A stretch of DNA of 64,000 nt from Schistosoma haematobium. Lineage: Eukaryota; Platyhelminthes; Trematoda; Strigeidida; Schistosomatidae. The stretch covers positions 5,304,801 to 5,368,800 of the forward strand of contig NC_067198.1 in assembly GCF_000699445.3 (NCBI RefSeq), given 5' to 3'. Numbering within the stretch: position 1 is the first letter of the stretch; each line of letters opens with the position of its first letter. Of this stretch, positions 23,687 to 37,900 are shown in pieces. The notes beneath the pieces were generated by a model that saw nothing but the letters and a program-made list of their open reading frames with translations, was not told the origin of the DNA and ran no database searches. The translations under genes and the position numbers were made by a program.

Positions 23687-24653
23687 GATAAATACTGTGG
23701 TACGTGCTACTTATACGGACAGATACAGGAAGCTAATCTCTTTCTGGAAAAAGGGGATAATAAAGAGAGGAGAAAAACAGAAAGCAATGGTGCTAGCAAC
23801 AGGAATGAAAGAACAGTAGTGTTTGTGATGGTCAACTCAAGGAAAATATGCAAACAGTGTGTTTCGGCTTTCAGTCTCTCTTCTAATGGCCTGTTCCCTC
23901 ACAAGATTAAAATATATTATTTCTGTACTTGTTTATTCGTATTGCAGCTAACTCATGCTGTAGTCCTCAATAAACTTCGACGCCAGCAAGCCAGACAACT
24001 CATTCAAAATCGATGGCTCACGAAGTAACAATAAGATTAGACACGCTGGAAACACTAGCAGATCGAAATTCACCGTAAATTTCTTCAGTGCCTTCTTCCA
24101 GTAAACTTGACTGCCAAAGTCTATAACAACCGCTCCGTGACTACCTCCCATGCCGTCTTCCCGCCGGCATTATCCACGCTGTCATACACCCATTCCGTTG
24201 CCTCGCAGTAACGTCTCCAGCACCAACACCTTCACCTTAGGCTTCTACACACCTGCCATCTACGCACCAGTCCCAAACTCTCTCAACACACTCCGTACAT
24301 CTCCTTCCTCGAACTCCAGTGACCACGGAATCTTCATCCTGCGTAGTGACAGCGACACCGATTATTAAGTACAAAGACATGGGAAGGTGTGAACTAAATG
24401 CACTGTCTTTAATTACATACTGAATTCGTAAAATATAAAGACAATACATCCAACACACCATTTGCACATCTTCCTTCAGTTGACCTTTACAAACCCAATC
24501 GTGCCTCCATTCTTGTTGCTACTACCAGTGCTCTGTTTTTCTTTTTTTCCTCATCATTCTCTTCTTCTCCCAGCAAGGAATTAACTTCCCATAACCACCA
24601 CATACTACCTATATCTGTCCGTATAAGTAGCACACACCACACTATATTTATTA
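23687..24653. mobile_element. TIR element at inner edge of right arm
   Basis: Mirror copy of 11,851-12,817 with a handful of base changes. Its TIRs are the TACGGACAGATA blocks near 23,715 and 24,615. No coding is recognised. Confidence 0.6.
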
Positions 24654-25442
24654 CGTTGACCATGACTTTCCTTTAAAATATTCCGAAGAAATGCTCATTC
24701 AATCCTGATTCGAAAAAATGTTCCCAAGAGTTTACTGGGCACTTAATGACTTTTCGAGGGGCATGTTTCATTGTAAAATACGTCCAAACAATACATGTAT
24801 GAAATATTAAAATGACTTTTAAACTACAAACCATGAGTTGTTAAGTGTTGACTTAGTTTGTCGAAATGTTGATCCGGAGGCAAAACAAATCTCATATCAT
24901 CATACCTATACACACACCATGTTGGTCGAACAACTATCTTTCAACACTAACAAAAATTCGCTCCTATGATCTAGCTCTCAACGTCCAACAAAAATCGCAA
25001 TTCTAAATATACTGTGAGTGCAATTACAAAAACATGACACATCATTACAGTTAACAATGTTTTCACCATATGTATACACTCATCCACGTCTCTTCTACAT
25101 ATCCATTACTTGTCAGACTACTCACTTCTCCTATCAACTTTAAAGAAAACAAACGCAAACACAGTACGATGCTCATCAAATATTCAAACAATCAACACCA
25201 TTAAATATACACAGTATGCCTTAAACTGGCATTTTCACACACGGGTTTAGACTAAACAGAGTATACAACACAAAATACACTGAATATAATATCGTTAAAA
25301 CAAATGTGAACTATTCGGCAGACATGAAACTCAAATAACATTTTCTCATAAACTAAGTGAATGATGAACAAATAGATGTGAGTACAAAATGACAGACAAA
25401 GTTAATTGAATAGATATAAATAAAATCATTGTTTCTTTCTAT

Positions 25443-28400
25443 TCACAATCCACTTAGTAGAGGAAACTTCGAATTAACTGGATCCAAAATACCAACAAGG
25501 AAGTACAGTGTCCCAGCAAGACCTAAACACACACAATATGAACACAAAAACAAACTGTTACACTGAACTAACTATCACTTCAAAATAATAAATACAATTC
25601 AGTCAAACCGATAAATAATAGTCAACTTCCCACATAACAAACTGGAAATGAGAAGATCGAATAGTTTGTTGTTTTACGATAGAATAGTATTCATGACAAG
25701 GGAAGGAGGAGAATACACTGTGACGATGGCATCCATTATTCACTCTACTTAGAGACTACTCCTCACGAATGCACATCCACAACTCAAAACACGGAAATCG
25801 AAACCAGCAGTCATCCAACAGTGTGAATGATTAACTTCAACCAATTCACAATGTCGCACAACCCCATTATTCATTGCCTGTGGTGGACACCTGTCTCACA
25901 CATGACTTCATTGTTAACACATAACATTTTACAATCCATCATACATCTACACTTCTCTTACAATGCACAAAGACTAGGATTAACAGTCAAACCTTAATTG
26001 ATTGCGGAATCGACGACCTACATGTTAATTAACTCCAATTGGTTGCGACAGTTTGTCGTGCTTATTGTGTGTTCATAGTCTCTACATAACCATGTTATTT
26101 TATCACATATGGAAGATATTCATCCGACTAGTCGTTTTCTCTCTGATTTATAATCACTTGGCGGCTTCCGTCGGTAATACAGTCACGTTAGCAAACCACT
26201 CGGTCACACTCGCCATCATCGTGTCCATCCGTCGATTAGCATTCTATTCATTGATTTAACAGTCGAAAATTCGATCCAATCAAATCACTAACACCCTTCT
26301 CTATGACAAATTCACACGGCATGAATGGAACAGTGATACTTGATTACGCACTAGAAAACATTACGTACGGAGATGGAAATTGGAAGTAGTTCCCTATTCA
26401 ATCATTTCAACTGAAAATCCTAACAGATCAGAAAAGTGAGTAGTTTCAATTGAGCAATACACTACTAATTGCTAACAACTGCAAAACTCAACACAATTCT
26501 AGGTCTATTTCCATACATTCATTCTGTGTTCACACTCTCTAGATATTCCGATATATCACCTATCCGCACACCGAAAATACATCGACCATTCATATTCCGA
26601 TCAGTAGGCTATCATCACTTTAACAACTGGATGCGAGTCACTGTCAATTAATCGATGAAAAGATGTGACTTTCCTATCACAATATCACTACTCAAAAGTA
26701 GACACATCAATGCGAAGTTAGTTTCTTCCACAACACTCCACAAACTCCTGGTGGGTACCATTTAAGTGAGGACTAACGTGTAATATTAGTGTAAAACTAT
26801 ATTAGCAACAAGAGGGATTAATCTTAGTTACAAATGGAAAAGCACACTAAACAAACCTTCCATAAGTGAGTACGGACGATCAGCAACGCGAGTAGCATTT
26901 TTAAAACAGTCGGTACACCATTCAGCGAACTGGAAAGCAAATGTAAAAACATTGAACAATCATGAGTTTCTTTTGATTTAAATTGTCCGGTTGACTATTC
27001 TAAAAGCCACATAAATCTTCGCAGATGGTTAAGACAGAAAAATATCATGCCAAATGAATATTATGTTCATCGACCTGATCATCGAGATGTTGACTAAACA
27101 ATCACTCAAAGGTAACCGCTATTATGATTATGGAACCAGTTAAACAGCTGACTTAACATCATCATCGAAGCAGTCAGTTCAAATCAATGGGTCGATAAAC
27201 AGTTCTTAATGACAAATAACTGAGTGGCGACCAATTGCTCCAATGTCGAACGCCTCGATAGGTGACGACCATTTAAATACAACACGAGCTTATGAAAACA
27301 TGTGAGACCTATGACAGGTAGTGTTCAACAGGGAAACGAGAACCTTGAAGACGGTAAATAAGGAATCCAGGCAAGGAACTCACTTTATTTGGACACAAAT
27401 TAAACGGTACACATTGGGGAACCGGTATTTCCATAGAATCCGGTACAAATACAACTAGCTTTGCGTCTATCTAATGATTGAAAAACACAGTGACCACACG
27501 TAAGTTCAGCCACAAACTGCATCTATGATACATATTTGTTATGACTGTAATACAGTTCTACATAAACATAGAACAGTTCAATGGTTTTCAACCCCTGACT
27601 CAACAGATCATAACATAAATCATCTACCCACAACTATACACAAATAACCTAACAAAATACATTCATTCACACTATAAAATATAACAGTATGATAATTATG
27701 GAGTAACGTGAAAATACACCAGTACCTCACCAACTTACAATATCATTACAAACCAGAGTAAAGGTAAGTGGATTCAGACACCGTCCACTCAAAACACGTA
27801 ATAGTGAACAGAAAAATGAGGATTTCAAGTGAAACACTACAATGTTGTACTTCAAACTATACACAGTATACAGAACAAATATAATGACACATTGTAAAGT
27901 TTGCAATACACACATATTCAGAAAACAAAAGAAAAAATACATATACTTTAAATGCATTGAACTACCACTGTCACTGAACTGACACCAACCTTTATAGCTC
28001 TATACAAATATTTGGGATCTTGAGTTGTTTGATAAATCTCTAATAGAGCGAAACCACTACCAGCTGAACCGTGACATAGACCACAGCCTTTGTGAAGTAG
28101 ACCACGAGTCCATACAGCTTCTCCTCCATCTAATGCACACTTCAAATACTTATTTTCACCTGTAATCTATAGAATGTAACAACACAGAGGTTAAATAACA
28201 GTAAACAAACTACCGATGAACTTTAAACATCATACATATCTATCTAAATAAAAGGAGAATATTTTAAGTGCAGTTTGATTAGTTTCTAACTCCTATTTCG
28301 CCACTTCATTGACTCACTGGTGGTTGATAATAATAATCCTATTACAGATTGGACACGAAATGTTTGTTCTCATAGCCTTGCTCAGGAAACTCTCGTCTAA

Positions 28401-31400
28401 CAACGTTTCCACAAAACGTTTTGTCACGAGACAGTACATATAGGTTTTTATGCATTATGATTTATTTTGTGTATTAAGAGTAATTTCGAAAAATCCAGCA
28501 TTTTATGTAAGACGCAATACTACCCGGTTATATGGTTCACGATTGCCCCCAAATTCCCTGGTACGGCCGAGAGTACGGAGAGTCCGCTCACCCTCTCCAA
28601 ATGCTATCATCACATGGCCACGCGTATATAGCCTCTGCCACACAAGTCCTACTCATTGCATTCTCACACCAGGGGTGTTGTTTACGAAATTCAGAGGACG
28701 AAAAGCGAATGTCCGGCGCTTTAACAGGGTTGGTAGACATGGAGAGTCCGTTTAGGGAAGTTGGGAAATGCTGATTCCAAACCAATGGTGCACATGTGCC
28801 CCAGTATCCTGAGGGGGAAAATGGCGTATGAACCAGTCGTTGGTCACCGGCTACCATGAGAATGCATCTCCTGACATTGCTCCACCGCCTTGTGGATCAG
28901 ACCTTTACGTCGAAGGCTCTGGGTGTGGCCCCCTAAGAAAACCACCTGTTTCACTCTGGGCACCCGGGCAGTATCACAGCTCTCGCAAATATCAAATGAA
29001 ATTTGTATGGCGCATATGTATTTGGTAATAATAAATGAATGTTCAAGATAAATGGCCTTCTTAGATAATCACTTAATCATGAGGCGAATAAGAAACGTCA
29101 GCATATGCATTCCGATAGCAAATGATGATTAGATTCAGTTTATATACTAGTTATCTCGTTGAAATCATTGAGTTCATGTACACTACATATTGCGAATCCG
29201 ATTTTCATACTTTTTTTGAAAATGATAGTTATATATTTAATGATCTAAAATTTCTTTATTCATCTTTAAATAAAGTCTTTTGTTTTCATGTATTAATTTT
29301 ACAGGATGATAATAATACTGATAATAACCTTCTGTTAAGCATGTTGACAGTGAGGTTAAATAAACAAGGTTATTGAAAGAAAATTCTTTTAAAAACAAGG
29401 AACGTTTAATAATCGTTTGATTTTTAATGGCATAAGTATTCATCAAAAGATAGATAGTGAAACGTTCAGCTCAACATGATAAGATAAATGTTGAAATTGA
29501 GATTAAATACAATGAGGATGATCGTGGAAACAAAATGAACCAGTTTTGAGCAGAAAATTTAAGGGGAAGATGGAGGATGAAGCAGATGGCTGTAAAAGAA
29601 GAAGAGTGTGAAGAAAGAGAGAAATTAAAGATAAAACATCAGGACCATGGTAGAAGAAGTTGTACCAGTCGTTTTTGCACACACAATTCTGGTTTTTCCA
29701 GATGTATGGCTAATGCTTCGGCAATGTAAAGAAGATGAAGTCTAATTGTCTTTGGAAGACTTCTACATACCTTGTAGATGACTTTGAACGCAGAGTCTGT
29801 CTTGATTGAGTGACCTGTGTTTACAGGGTGTTCAATTACTGAGCTTCTTATTAGGCCGCTTCCTCCTCTTTTTAGCCATGCCGGACAATGTTCTTGAATT
29901 CTTTTGGATAAAGTACGCATTGAACGACCTATATACCTAGCTCCACATGAGCAGGTGAACACTCGCAACAAGAATACGACGAATTTGTAGTCACGACGTC
30001 ATAGAGGATGAATTCGGCCACCTGAAGGAGATACTTATGAAAAACGGATGTCCTTCGATTTTCATTGATAAGAACATAAAGCCGAAAACACAGATAACTA
30101 TAGTAGAGAAGAAAATTTTATACATCGACATCGAATTCAAGGGCGACAGAGCCACACACATCCTAATGAGAATTTCCAATTCTTTAAAAATAACATTCCC
30201 CGCAGCAACATTGCGAATAGTATTCTCCAGCCGATCATTGTTCACCAATAATCTTAAAGATAAATTATCGCATCTGACCAACTCAATGTGCACTTTTTTA
30301 TTGGGATCATGAACCGATTGGTGTTAGAACACCATTGAAAACCTGGAAGCACTGGACGGTTATTTCGTCCTATTATGGGACTCCTCAGCAGTACGCATCC
30401 ACAATCCCGCTCGCGAGATCAGTGGAGCTAATCCGTGTCGAGTGGAAACACGTGTCTGCCTCAGTACAATGGAAGATGGTCGCGCAACTTCGTGAATTGG
30501 TTGAGGTTAGGTATTAACACCAATGAATTTCGGCTCAGTGGTCCAATAAGTTAAGCGTTCGCGAGCGAGACTGAAGGCCCTGGTTTCGAATCCCGCGAGC
30601 GGGACCATGGATGAGCACTGCTGAGTAGTCCCACAATAGAAAGAAACAACCGTCCAGTACTTCCAGGTTTTCAATGGTCGTCATGGTCACCCGCAGTAGA
30701 CCGACGGGCTTCAATGAGTTGTAAGGAGCCTGAAGAAACCCAGTGCTTATAAGCGAGACGTTTCGCGAACCCACAACTGATTTTACTCGCCAACCAATGC
30801 TCATCTATACTTTTCGGTGGAATGGTAGCTAGCCTAGAAGCTAGCTCGGTTCGATACTTACTTGCAACAGAAGTTGCAACCAGCTTGCTAGCATCAATCC
30901 TTTGGTGGCGGTCACTTCGTTGACCACTGAAAAGTAAGGTGAGATTGGCGCAGACCAAGGCATGGTCAGAGTCCAGATAGGTACTCCAAAAAAAGCGGCA
31001 GTCTTGTACACAACCACGTCAGCGGTAGCTGGTTGCGATGTGATCAGTCTGAGTCCAGGCCTGAGATGCAGAGGGAGGACGCCAGGTGGAACGTCGGCGA
31101 TGACTGTGTCGGTAGTTAGTGCTAGCCAGAAACAGGTTGTGGTCTGTGCACAGTTGCAGTAGACGGTCCCCGTTATCTGACCTGCGACCGACAAGTCCTC
31201 ATCGGCCACCTAAATGACTCTCTTCTGTGCCTAGACGCCCGACCTGAGCATTCAAGTCTTCGGCTAGTACTACAATATTTGTATTTCTGGAGAAGAACAG
31301 TTAACTGGTGGTAAAATTCATCCTTGATTGCATCCGGGCTGCAATCTGTCGGGGCATAGGCGGAGATGACGAAAAGACATCGTTTCTCACGCCGATTTCT

Positions 31401-31921
31401 TCTCACTTTGATGGAACTTCCTAATCTAACAGCACATAAGCGACTGTTAATGGGGAATTAATCGATTAGTATTGTCTCAGCTCTAGCGCTTAGTGCGACA
31501 CCAACGCCAGCAAGATCAGACGAAGATGCCACAGGGTCCCCGGATAAGCGCACGTAAAACAAGCTTTTTGAAGTGACAGATGTAGAGCGAATTTGTAGTA
31601 CTTCACTGGAGTCTTTAATACGGGTCTCGGATAGACAAGAGACGTCGATATTAAGACTTTCCAAAGACATAGCCAGCCCTATCTGTTGTCCGATCTGCAT
31701 AAGTGTGCGAACGTTGAAGGCGGCCAGTTTGAATAATGCACGTGGATTCAGAAAAACTGCTTCAGTATTCGTATTTGGTGGTAGCATACAATTTTCAACC
31801 AGGCAGCAACTAGAGAACGTTTAGATAGAACCGAGTTCCCACTATAGGCGAGCTGCTGTATAATTCGGAAAATAAGGATATACAGAGTGGGAATAAAAGA
31901 GAGTGAATAAATGACGTACAA

Positions 31922-31985
<64 letters not shown>

Positions 31986-34900
31986 TAAATCGTTTGACTG
32001 TTAATCGAAGCAAGACAAGTATTTTCCATAAATATAGACATTTTATCATATTTGTGTGTGGGCTGTGATACTGCCCGGGTGCCCAAACCGAAGCAGTTGG
32101 TTTTTTTAGGGGGCCGCACCCCGAGCCTTTGACCTAAAGGTCTGAACCCACATGGCAGTGGAGCATCGTGAGGAGATGCAGTTCTATGGTAGCCGGTGAC
32201 CAACGATTGGATACTGGAACCCATGTGCACCATTATAGGTTACAGTAACTGAATTATGTGAATGAAATGGTTACCTAAATTTCCTATCTCGAGTGTCAAG
32301 CGCTATAAATATGGAGGTACAGATTTTATGCAAACTAATGTATATCTCCTTTTGTATAGAGTACTTTGGGTAAATATTAAGTAAAGTTTGATTCTCAGAA
32401 CTTTCATTGGTACTAGATAGACAGTATAGGCGGATTAATCAATACTCGGACTAGACTAATACAAATACACACAAGCTTCAACATAACCTGAGCATCTGTT
32501 TTTTTTTTCATTATATTATAAGTCTCCTGTGGAAACCCATTAATCTGTTAAGTCAAACAAAATTTGATTCAAGCAAACCTATCCATACAGGCGGCCACGC
32601 AACATGTACTACTAAGAGATGGTTTATGATATAACCCACTTACTTAATTTCATGATACCGATCTAAATTTTACCTAGAATACTTGAATAAGCTCCAAACA
32701 GGATGAGTCAATGAGCAAAATCCTCAATGGAATTAAAAGACCCGGACTTATAGGAATTAAGGAAGTTGCATTTGCAATAGTTTTATACGTTTTAAAGTTA
32801 GCTGGAGTATAAAGCTAAATAAACTTCCTTAGTGCAATTGGGGTACCAGATTTACTTTATATAAAAGGCACAGGACACATACTGCAAGCCGACTGAAATA
32901 ATTAGTTTTTTTTCAGACATCCAATCATTCACTTGAACTAAGGATCTAATTCGTGAAGTAGTAGGATAACGTCGGTGAATATATTCCCATAGGTATTTGG
33001 CTGTGTATAGGTCTATATTAAAGTATAATACGCAGAAGTATAACAGTTTTAAATGCATTCTAATCATGTATAGCATTTATTCTGAATCTGATTTTCAGTG
33101 AAGCCGTCGATGTGTACAACTGAGGGGTTCCATACTGGGACGAAACAGCTAACTAATGCTTCTTGGTCTTAAATAGCTGTCCTGTGAAGTGAACTGCAAA
33201 ATAATTAAATCATTTACTAAAATAAGATTGCTAACCTACCTTATGAGCTGAGAGCATAAGTGGAATAACACCCGTTGCACCATGACACCAATGAACTAAT
33301 ACATCACGATTTAAGCTATCCCCTAAACTAGAAGGCCAATTTCCGCTGATTATCTGAAGTTGACTCATCCAATCAACAGTAGGTAGAATTAACTGGTTTA
33401 AGGAATGTGATGATATGCTACCAGGAAACAAACGATATACCTTTGAAGCAAAACATGATGGAAAATGACTAAACACGACTAATTTATTACAATGATCAAA
33501 GTATCAATTCATAACGAGATGGGTCATCATTTCCCATATTAACTCGAAAAAAATTTAAACAAGGGTTCTTTTTACCCTATTCTCTTTGTAAACGTGGTAG
33601 GTTTTAACAATGGTCAACTCGTTGATCAGATACAGATACATGTATTTGGCCTTGAGTCATACTCTAAATGAAGGCTTGTAACGTTAGCTGGTTGCCTAAA
33701 CTGAAATCTACAAAATCACTAAACAGTTTGATATAAACACAATAGACGACACAGTAGAAATGTAGATCAAAAAACACTGAAAGTTATATCCTTGTGACTA
33801 TTTGTATACAAATAGTGAATAAGAACCAACTAGACTAAACAATTAGATGACTGAAGTCTTTTACTATTTGAAGGATATTTCAGAACAAGTTCTACTGTTG
33901 CTTCAGTTAATAAGTTATACAACCAACTCACAATATATTACGTTTCTAATTGTTTTACTCCCCTTTACGCTAAACGACCAGATCACCTGTTAAATAAGTA
34001 GATAACACGTGAGTAAAACATATAACTAGTATTGCTTAACGGTGGAAAATTTCCCATTTCCTTAATGAAGAGTGTAACGAGCCTGATAGATAGAAATACA
34101 CACTGATGTAAACACCGTGCAAACTAGAAAAAATATACAGCCCTTCAAGCTGACTTAATTTATATCACTACATCATCGAGTGCTCGCTTAGTAATCAAGG
34201 TGATCAACTTTCAACCAGTAGGTTGTAAGTTCAAATTAGCAGTTCATCAACTATTCTTTCAGCTTAGTAGTTGTTATGACGTGAAAATGCTGCGGATTAA
34301 GGGGTAGCGAATTATTGATCGGACCAAAGACGCGCAAACACGTAGAACAGCCTAGGGTTCTGATTGGTCCCGCCTACCCTGTCTAACCCAGCCAGTTGAG
34401 TCCAGAACACAAGTTTCAGCCTCGGATATATGAATCATTATATTTCAAACACACTCTGTTTATATACTAATCAAGCAGACCACATCGTGCCATAAAATAG
34501 AAAATAACATTGTACAATATTGACCAGTAGGAAAATGACACGTGAAATAAGCACTGACCAATAAGTAAATAATACCATGTCCAAGTCCAAGAATAGCATT
34601 AGACTTAATAGGATAATTTCTGGGATATTTTCCTGAATATCCCAACAGTAGTATCACTAACACTCAAATAAGTGAGGCTAAAAGATGACTTCATTGACTA
34701 GTATGTGGTGAGTTGTACTGACACTATTGGTTTGAGCTATGTAGAAAGGTGTATAGTTTTTTTCTAACAACCCATATAAATTGTAAACTATGGTTCCAGA
34801 TGTAAAGTCAAAAAGGGAAAAACCGATGTCAGTGATGCAGTTGCATTTATTCTTTGTATTCCTACAAATATTAAGTCCGTAACTATTGATAAATTTTCGT

Positions 34901-37900
34901 TCTTCAAACTGTATTTCTATTTGAATTTTAGCTAGCAGTGGAATTCAGCATTCGCATTCTATCCTATTTGGAACTTATCAGCTGAAGTCTGAGATGCAAG
35001 TACATCCGACTGATGACTCCTGAATAGGATAAAACGAACCTACCGAACCAAATCCAAACACATTTAAACCTTGTAATGAAAAGACATTATCAACGATTCA
35101 GAATAGTATGGATGTATTTCAACAGATAATGATCGACTTCAATCTTAAAATTAAACGACAGATGAACACACATTCATAAAAATGCATTTCGCATGTTCAA
35201 AGTCTCATCGCAATTATTGTTTGATCCTCCATTCTGCTATAAGCTAACGTCTTAAGCTTGCCTGTCGTCTTCTCTCATTCAGACTCAAGATTGATGATAG
35301 AAAAGGTATGTATCAGCAGATTAGTAGGAGTTAAGACTGCTTTGACTTCAACTCCTATCAGACAAAGAGTATTATTAATCAAAGCTTAAGACGCCGGCTT
35401 ATAAACGAAATAGAATGCGCGGAGTACAGAATTTATAACCAGGATTCTAATTAGCGAAGCTTCGCTAAATATCGATTAAAGTCTCACTTGTGATAAATCA
35501 AACCATCGGTAGTGAAAGTACTAAAGAAAGAAAAATGAATAAAGATGGACGAATGAACTCGAAGTAATGAGAGCCCCAGAATGACTCAATATTCAAGAAT
35601 TATAAAAGTTTAAGAATCAATCCACCTGATTTATGAAAGAGGTGATTATTTTTAGAATAAAAAATTCATCTTGATGCTCGGTAAATCACACATATATGAT
35701 TTACAATAAGATAGAGAAGTGTTAGCATTATTGAAACGATTTATAGTTGGGAATAAGGGAACAATTTTCTTTTTTTAGGAACAGAAGCAAAATAGATAGA
35801 GCAATTGGTATCGAAATTCGAAAGTTGATAAAATGAAATATGAACGGGAATCAGTTGCAAACACGTTACTAAACATAGTAGCTTGGGATTAAGATGATAA
35901 TAACGGAGTGGTTAAATTTTTAATACATTAATCCCAAAAAAATAAGTTAACCAAACGTCATGTTTTCCACAAAATCAGATTCTGTGGGTTACTAGTAGCC
36001 AATTCACTTTTGGGGCTTATTTTACGTTCATTAACAATCTTCCCATAAGCAGCTGAGTTATTCAATGATTTGTGTTACAAACCAACCAAAAAAATATCAT
36101 CATGTTTAAATAACTTACCTTCAGTAGAGTAGTCAAGATACCAGCAAAACCATGTGCTCCACCAAGATAACATTTATCATGCCATTCGAACATCAACGGT
36201 GGCATCCACAAATCTCGTTTCGATGACTGGTACATCAATCGATTATAAAAACCATTCGATTTGTAAGCACCAGCTGTTTTCTGACCAGACTTCAATATAG
36301 CATCTGTTATCTAAAGTAAAACTGTTATCATTAATGTTACTACTTTCATATCACGGAAAAACACATAAATTCATAAATCAGATAGTGAAATGCCGCAACT
36401 TTATGCACAAACAATCACAAGAGATAATTCTTGAAGAGATGAGTAAAACAGTCAGTCAGTCAGCTACAACGTAGGACCAGGCACATATATGCATCGGTCC
36501 AAGTTGCCATACCTCATTAACACAACAAGATGAACACGGGATTCATCAGTCAGTCAGTAACAACGTAAAACTTCGTACGTACGTACATCAGTTCGAGTTG
36601 CCACACCACATTAGCACAGAGATGCAGTTGTCGATTCAAATCCCAGCAGACGCCAGCAATATTTCTGAGGCATCTGTGGTCAAATACTAGTAGTTTACGA
36701 GTGTCTTCTACTCCTAATGACCATGTTTCGCTGCCGTAAAGTAAAACAGAACGGACTGCCGCGCAGTATACTCGTCCTTTTATTGATAGACGGATATCTC
36801 GCCTTCGCCATAGGTGATAAAAGTTGGCAAAAGCCAAACGAGCTTTTCGAATCCGTACTGAGATTTCGTCGGACACCAACACATTAGGGCTGATCAAACT
36901 TCCAAGGTAAGTGAAGTTGTCGACGCGTTCTACTACTTCACTCCCCATCCTTAGTTCAGATGTTGACGCATACCAGTCGTGAAGCGCATTCCAAACATTC
37001 TGGCATTGTTGCTTAGTGCTACCAGAAGACTACATTTTATCAGCGTCTTCACCAAACAGGACTATGTCATCTGCGTATTCTAAGTTGATAAGTGGACCTC
37101 ATGGGAGGAGATCAATACCCGAGAATTCAGTAGACGAGAATGTTATTTGCATCAATAGGTCTATGATGAAGTTAAACAAAAACGGAGAAAGTGGACAGCC
37201 TTGTTGGACACGACTTGAGGTTGCGAAAGCAGATGACAGTTCGCCATAAGCTCTGACTCGACTAGTAGTGTTCGAGTAAAGAGCCTTCACAAGGTTTATG
37301 TACTTCTGAGGTAGACCTTTCAATGACAGACACTGCCACAGAATCTCGTGGTCTACAGAGTCAAATGCTGCTTTTAAGTCGAGAAAGACCACCATTGTCG
37401 GACGCCGATAAGTATGCCTGTGTTCTAGAACCTAACGAATGGTGAATATGTGGTTGATGCAGCCACGACCAGGTCTGAAGCCAGCTTGATTCTCTCGTAT
37501 TTGCAGTTCACGAGTCTTTGTTAGGCGTCCGATAATTATCGAGGCTAGTATTTTAGATACTATATTAGTTAAACTAATCCCAGTCAGATGGGATAGCGTC
37601 TAACTCCCAGATCTTAGCTAAAGTATTAGTCAACCTAATCGATAAAATTGGACCACCATCCTTAAAGACCTCTAGAGCCAATCCATCTGGACCAGCTGCC
37701 CTTCCTCGTTTCAGATTAACTATAGTCTTTTGAACTTCTGCTAGAGTTGGGGGACCTACTTCAATGTTTCATTCACACTGTCTAGGAATGGAGGGTAGTT
37801 GTAGAGTAGCTGAAGGCCAGCCGAAATGTTCTCTGAAATGCTCCGCCCATCGTTCTAAACGTCTGGACTGAGAGCAGATGAGAATGTCGTCTTTTCCGAA

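Larger units (their letters stand above)
30331..30678. mobile_element. 348-bp element with inverted hammerhead-bearing ends
   Basis: The left end ACCATTGAAAACCTGG (30,331-30,346) and right end CCAGGTTTTCAATGGT (30,663-30,678) are perfect inverted copies. The inverted match continues about 90 bp inward, through the ribozyme motif to the CCCGCTCGCG block. The interior + strand has a tRNA-like A box (GGCTCAGTGG, 30,532-30,541) and B box (GGTTTCGAATCCC, 30,582-30,594). It resembles the tRNA-derived, hammerhead-carrying schistosome SINE type, but doubled into an inverted arrangement. Confidence 0.7.
30684..32236 (-). mobile_element. 5' half of an R3-family LINE (R4)
   Basis: It begins at its 5' end with the GTGCACATGG/CACCGGCTACCATAG family body (32,236-32,050). 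It has an AAT microsatellite at 31,919-31,985, endonuclease pieces from 31,787 down to 31,173, and a linker to 30,684. It stops in mid-coding against the hammerhead element. Losing the 3' half is the opposite of normal LINE truncation. Confidence 0.8.

Noticed and set aside
32852..33076. A 74-codon open frame with DLYTAKYLWEYI and a vague look of a COP9 subunit 8 segment
   Set aside because: The similarity is short and unsupported by splice sites or neighbours. A profile search would be needed.
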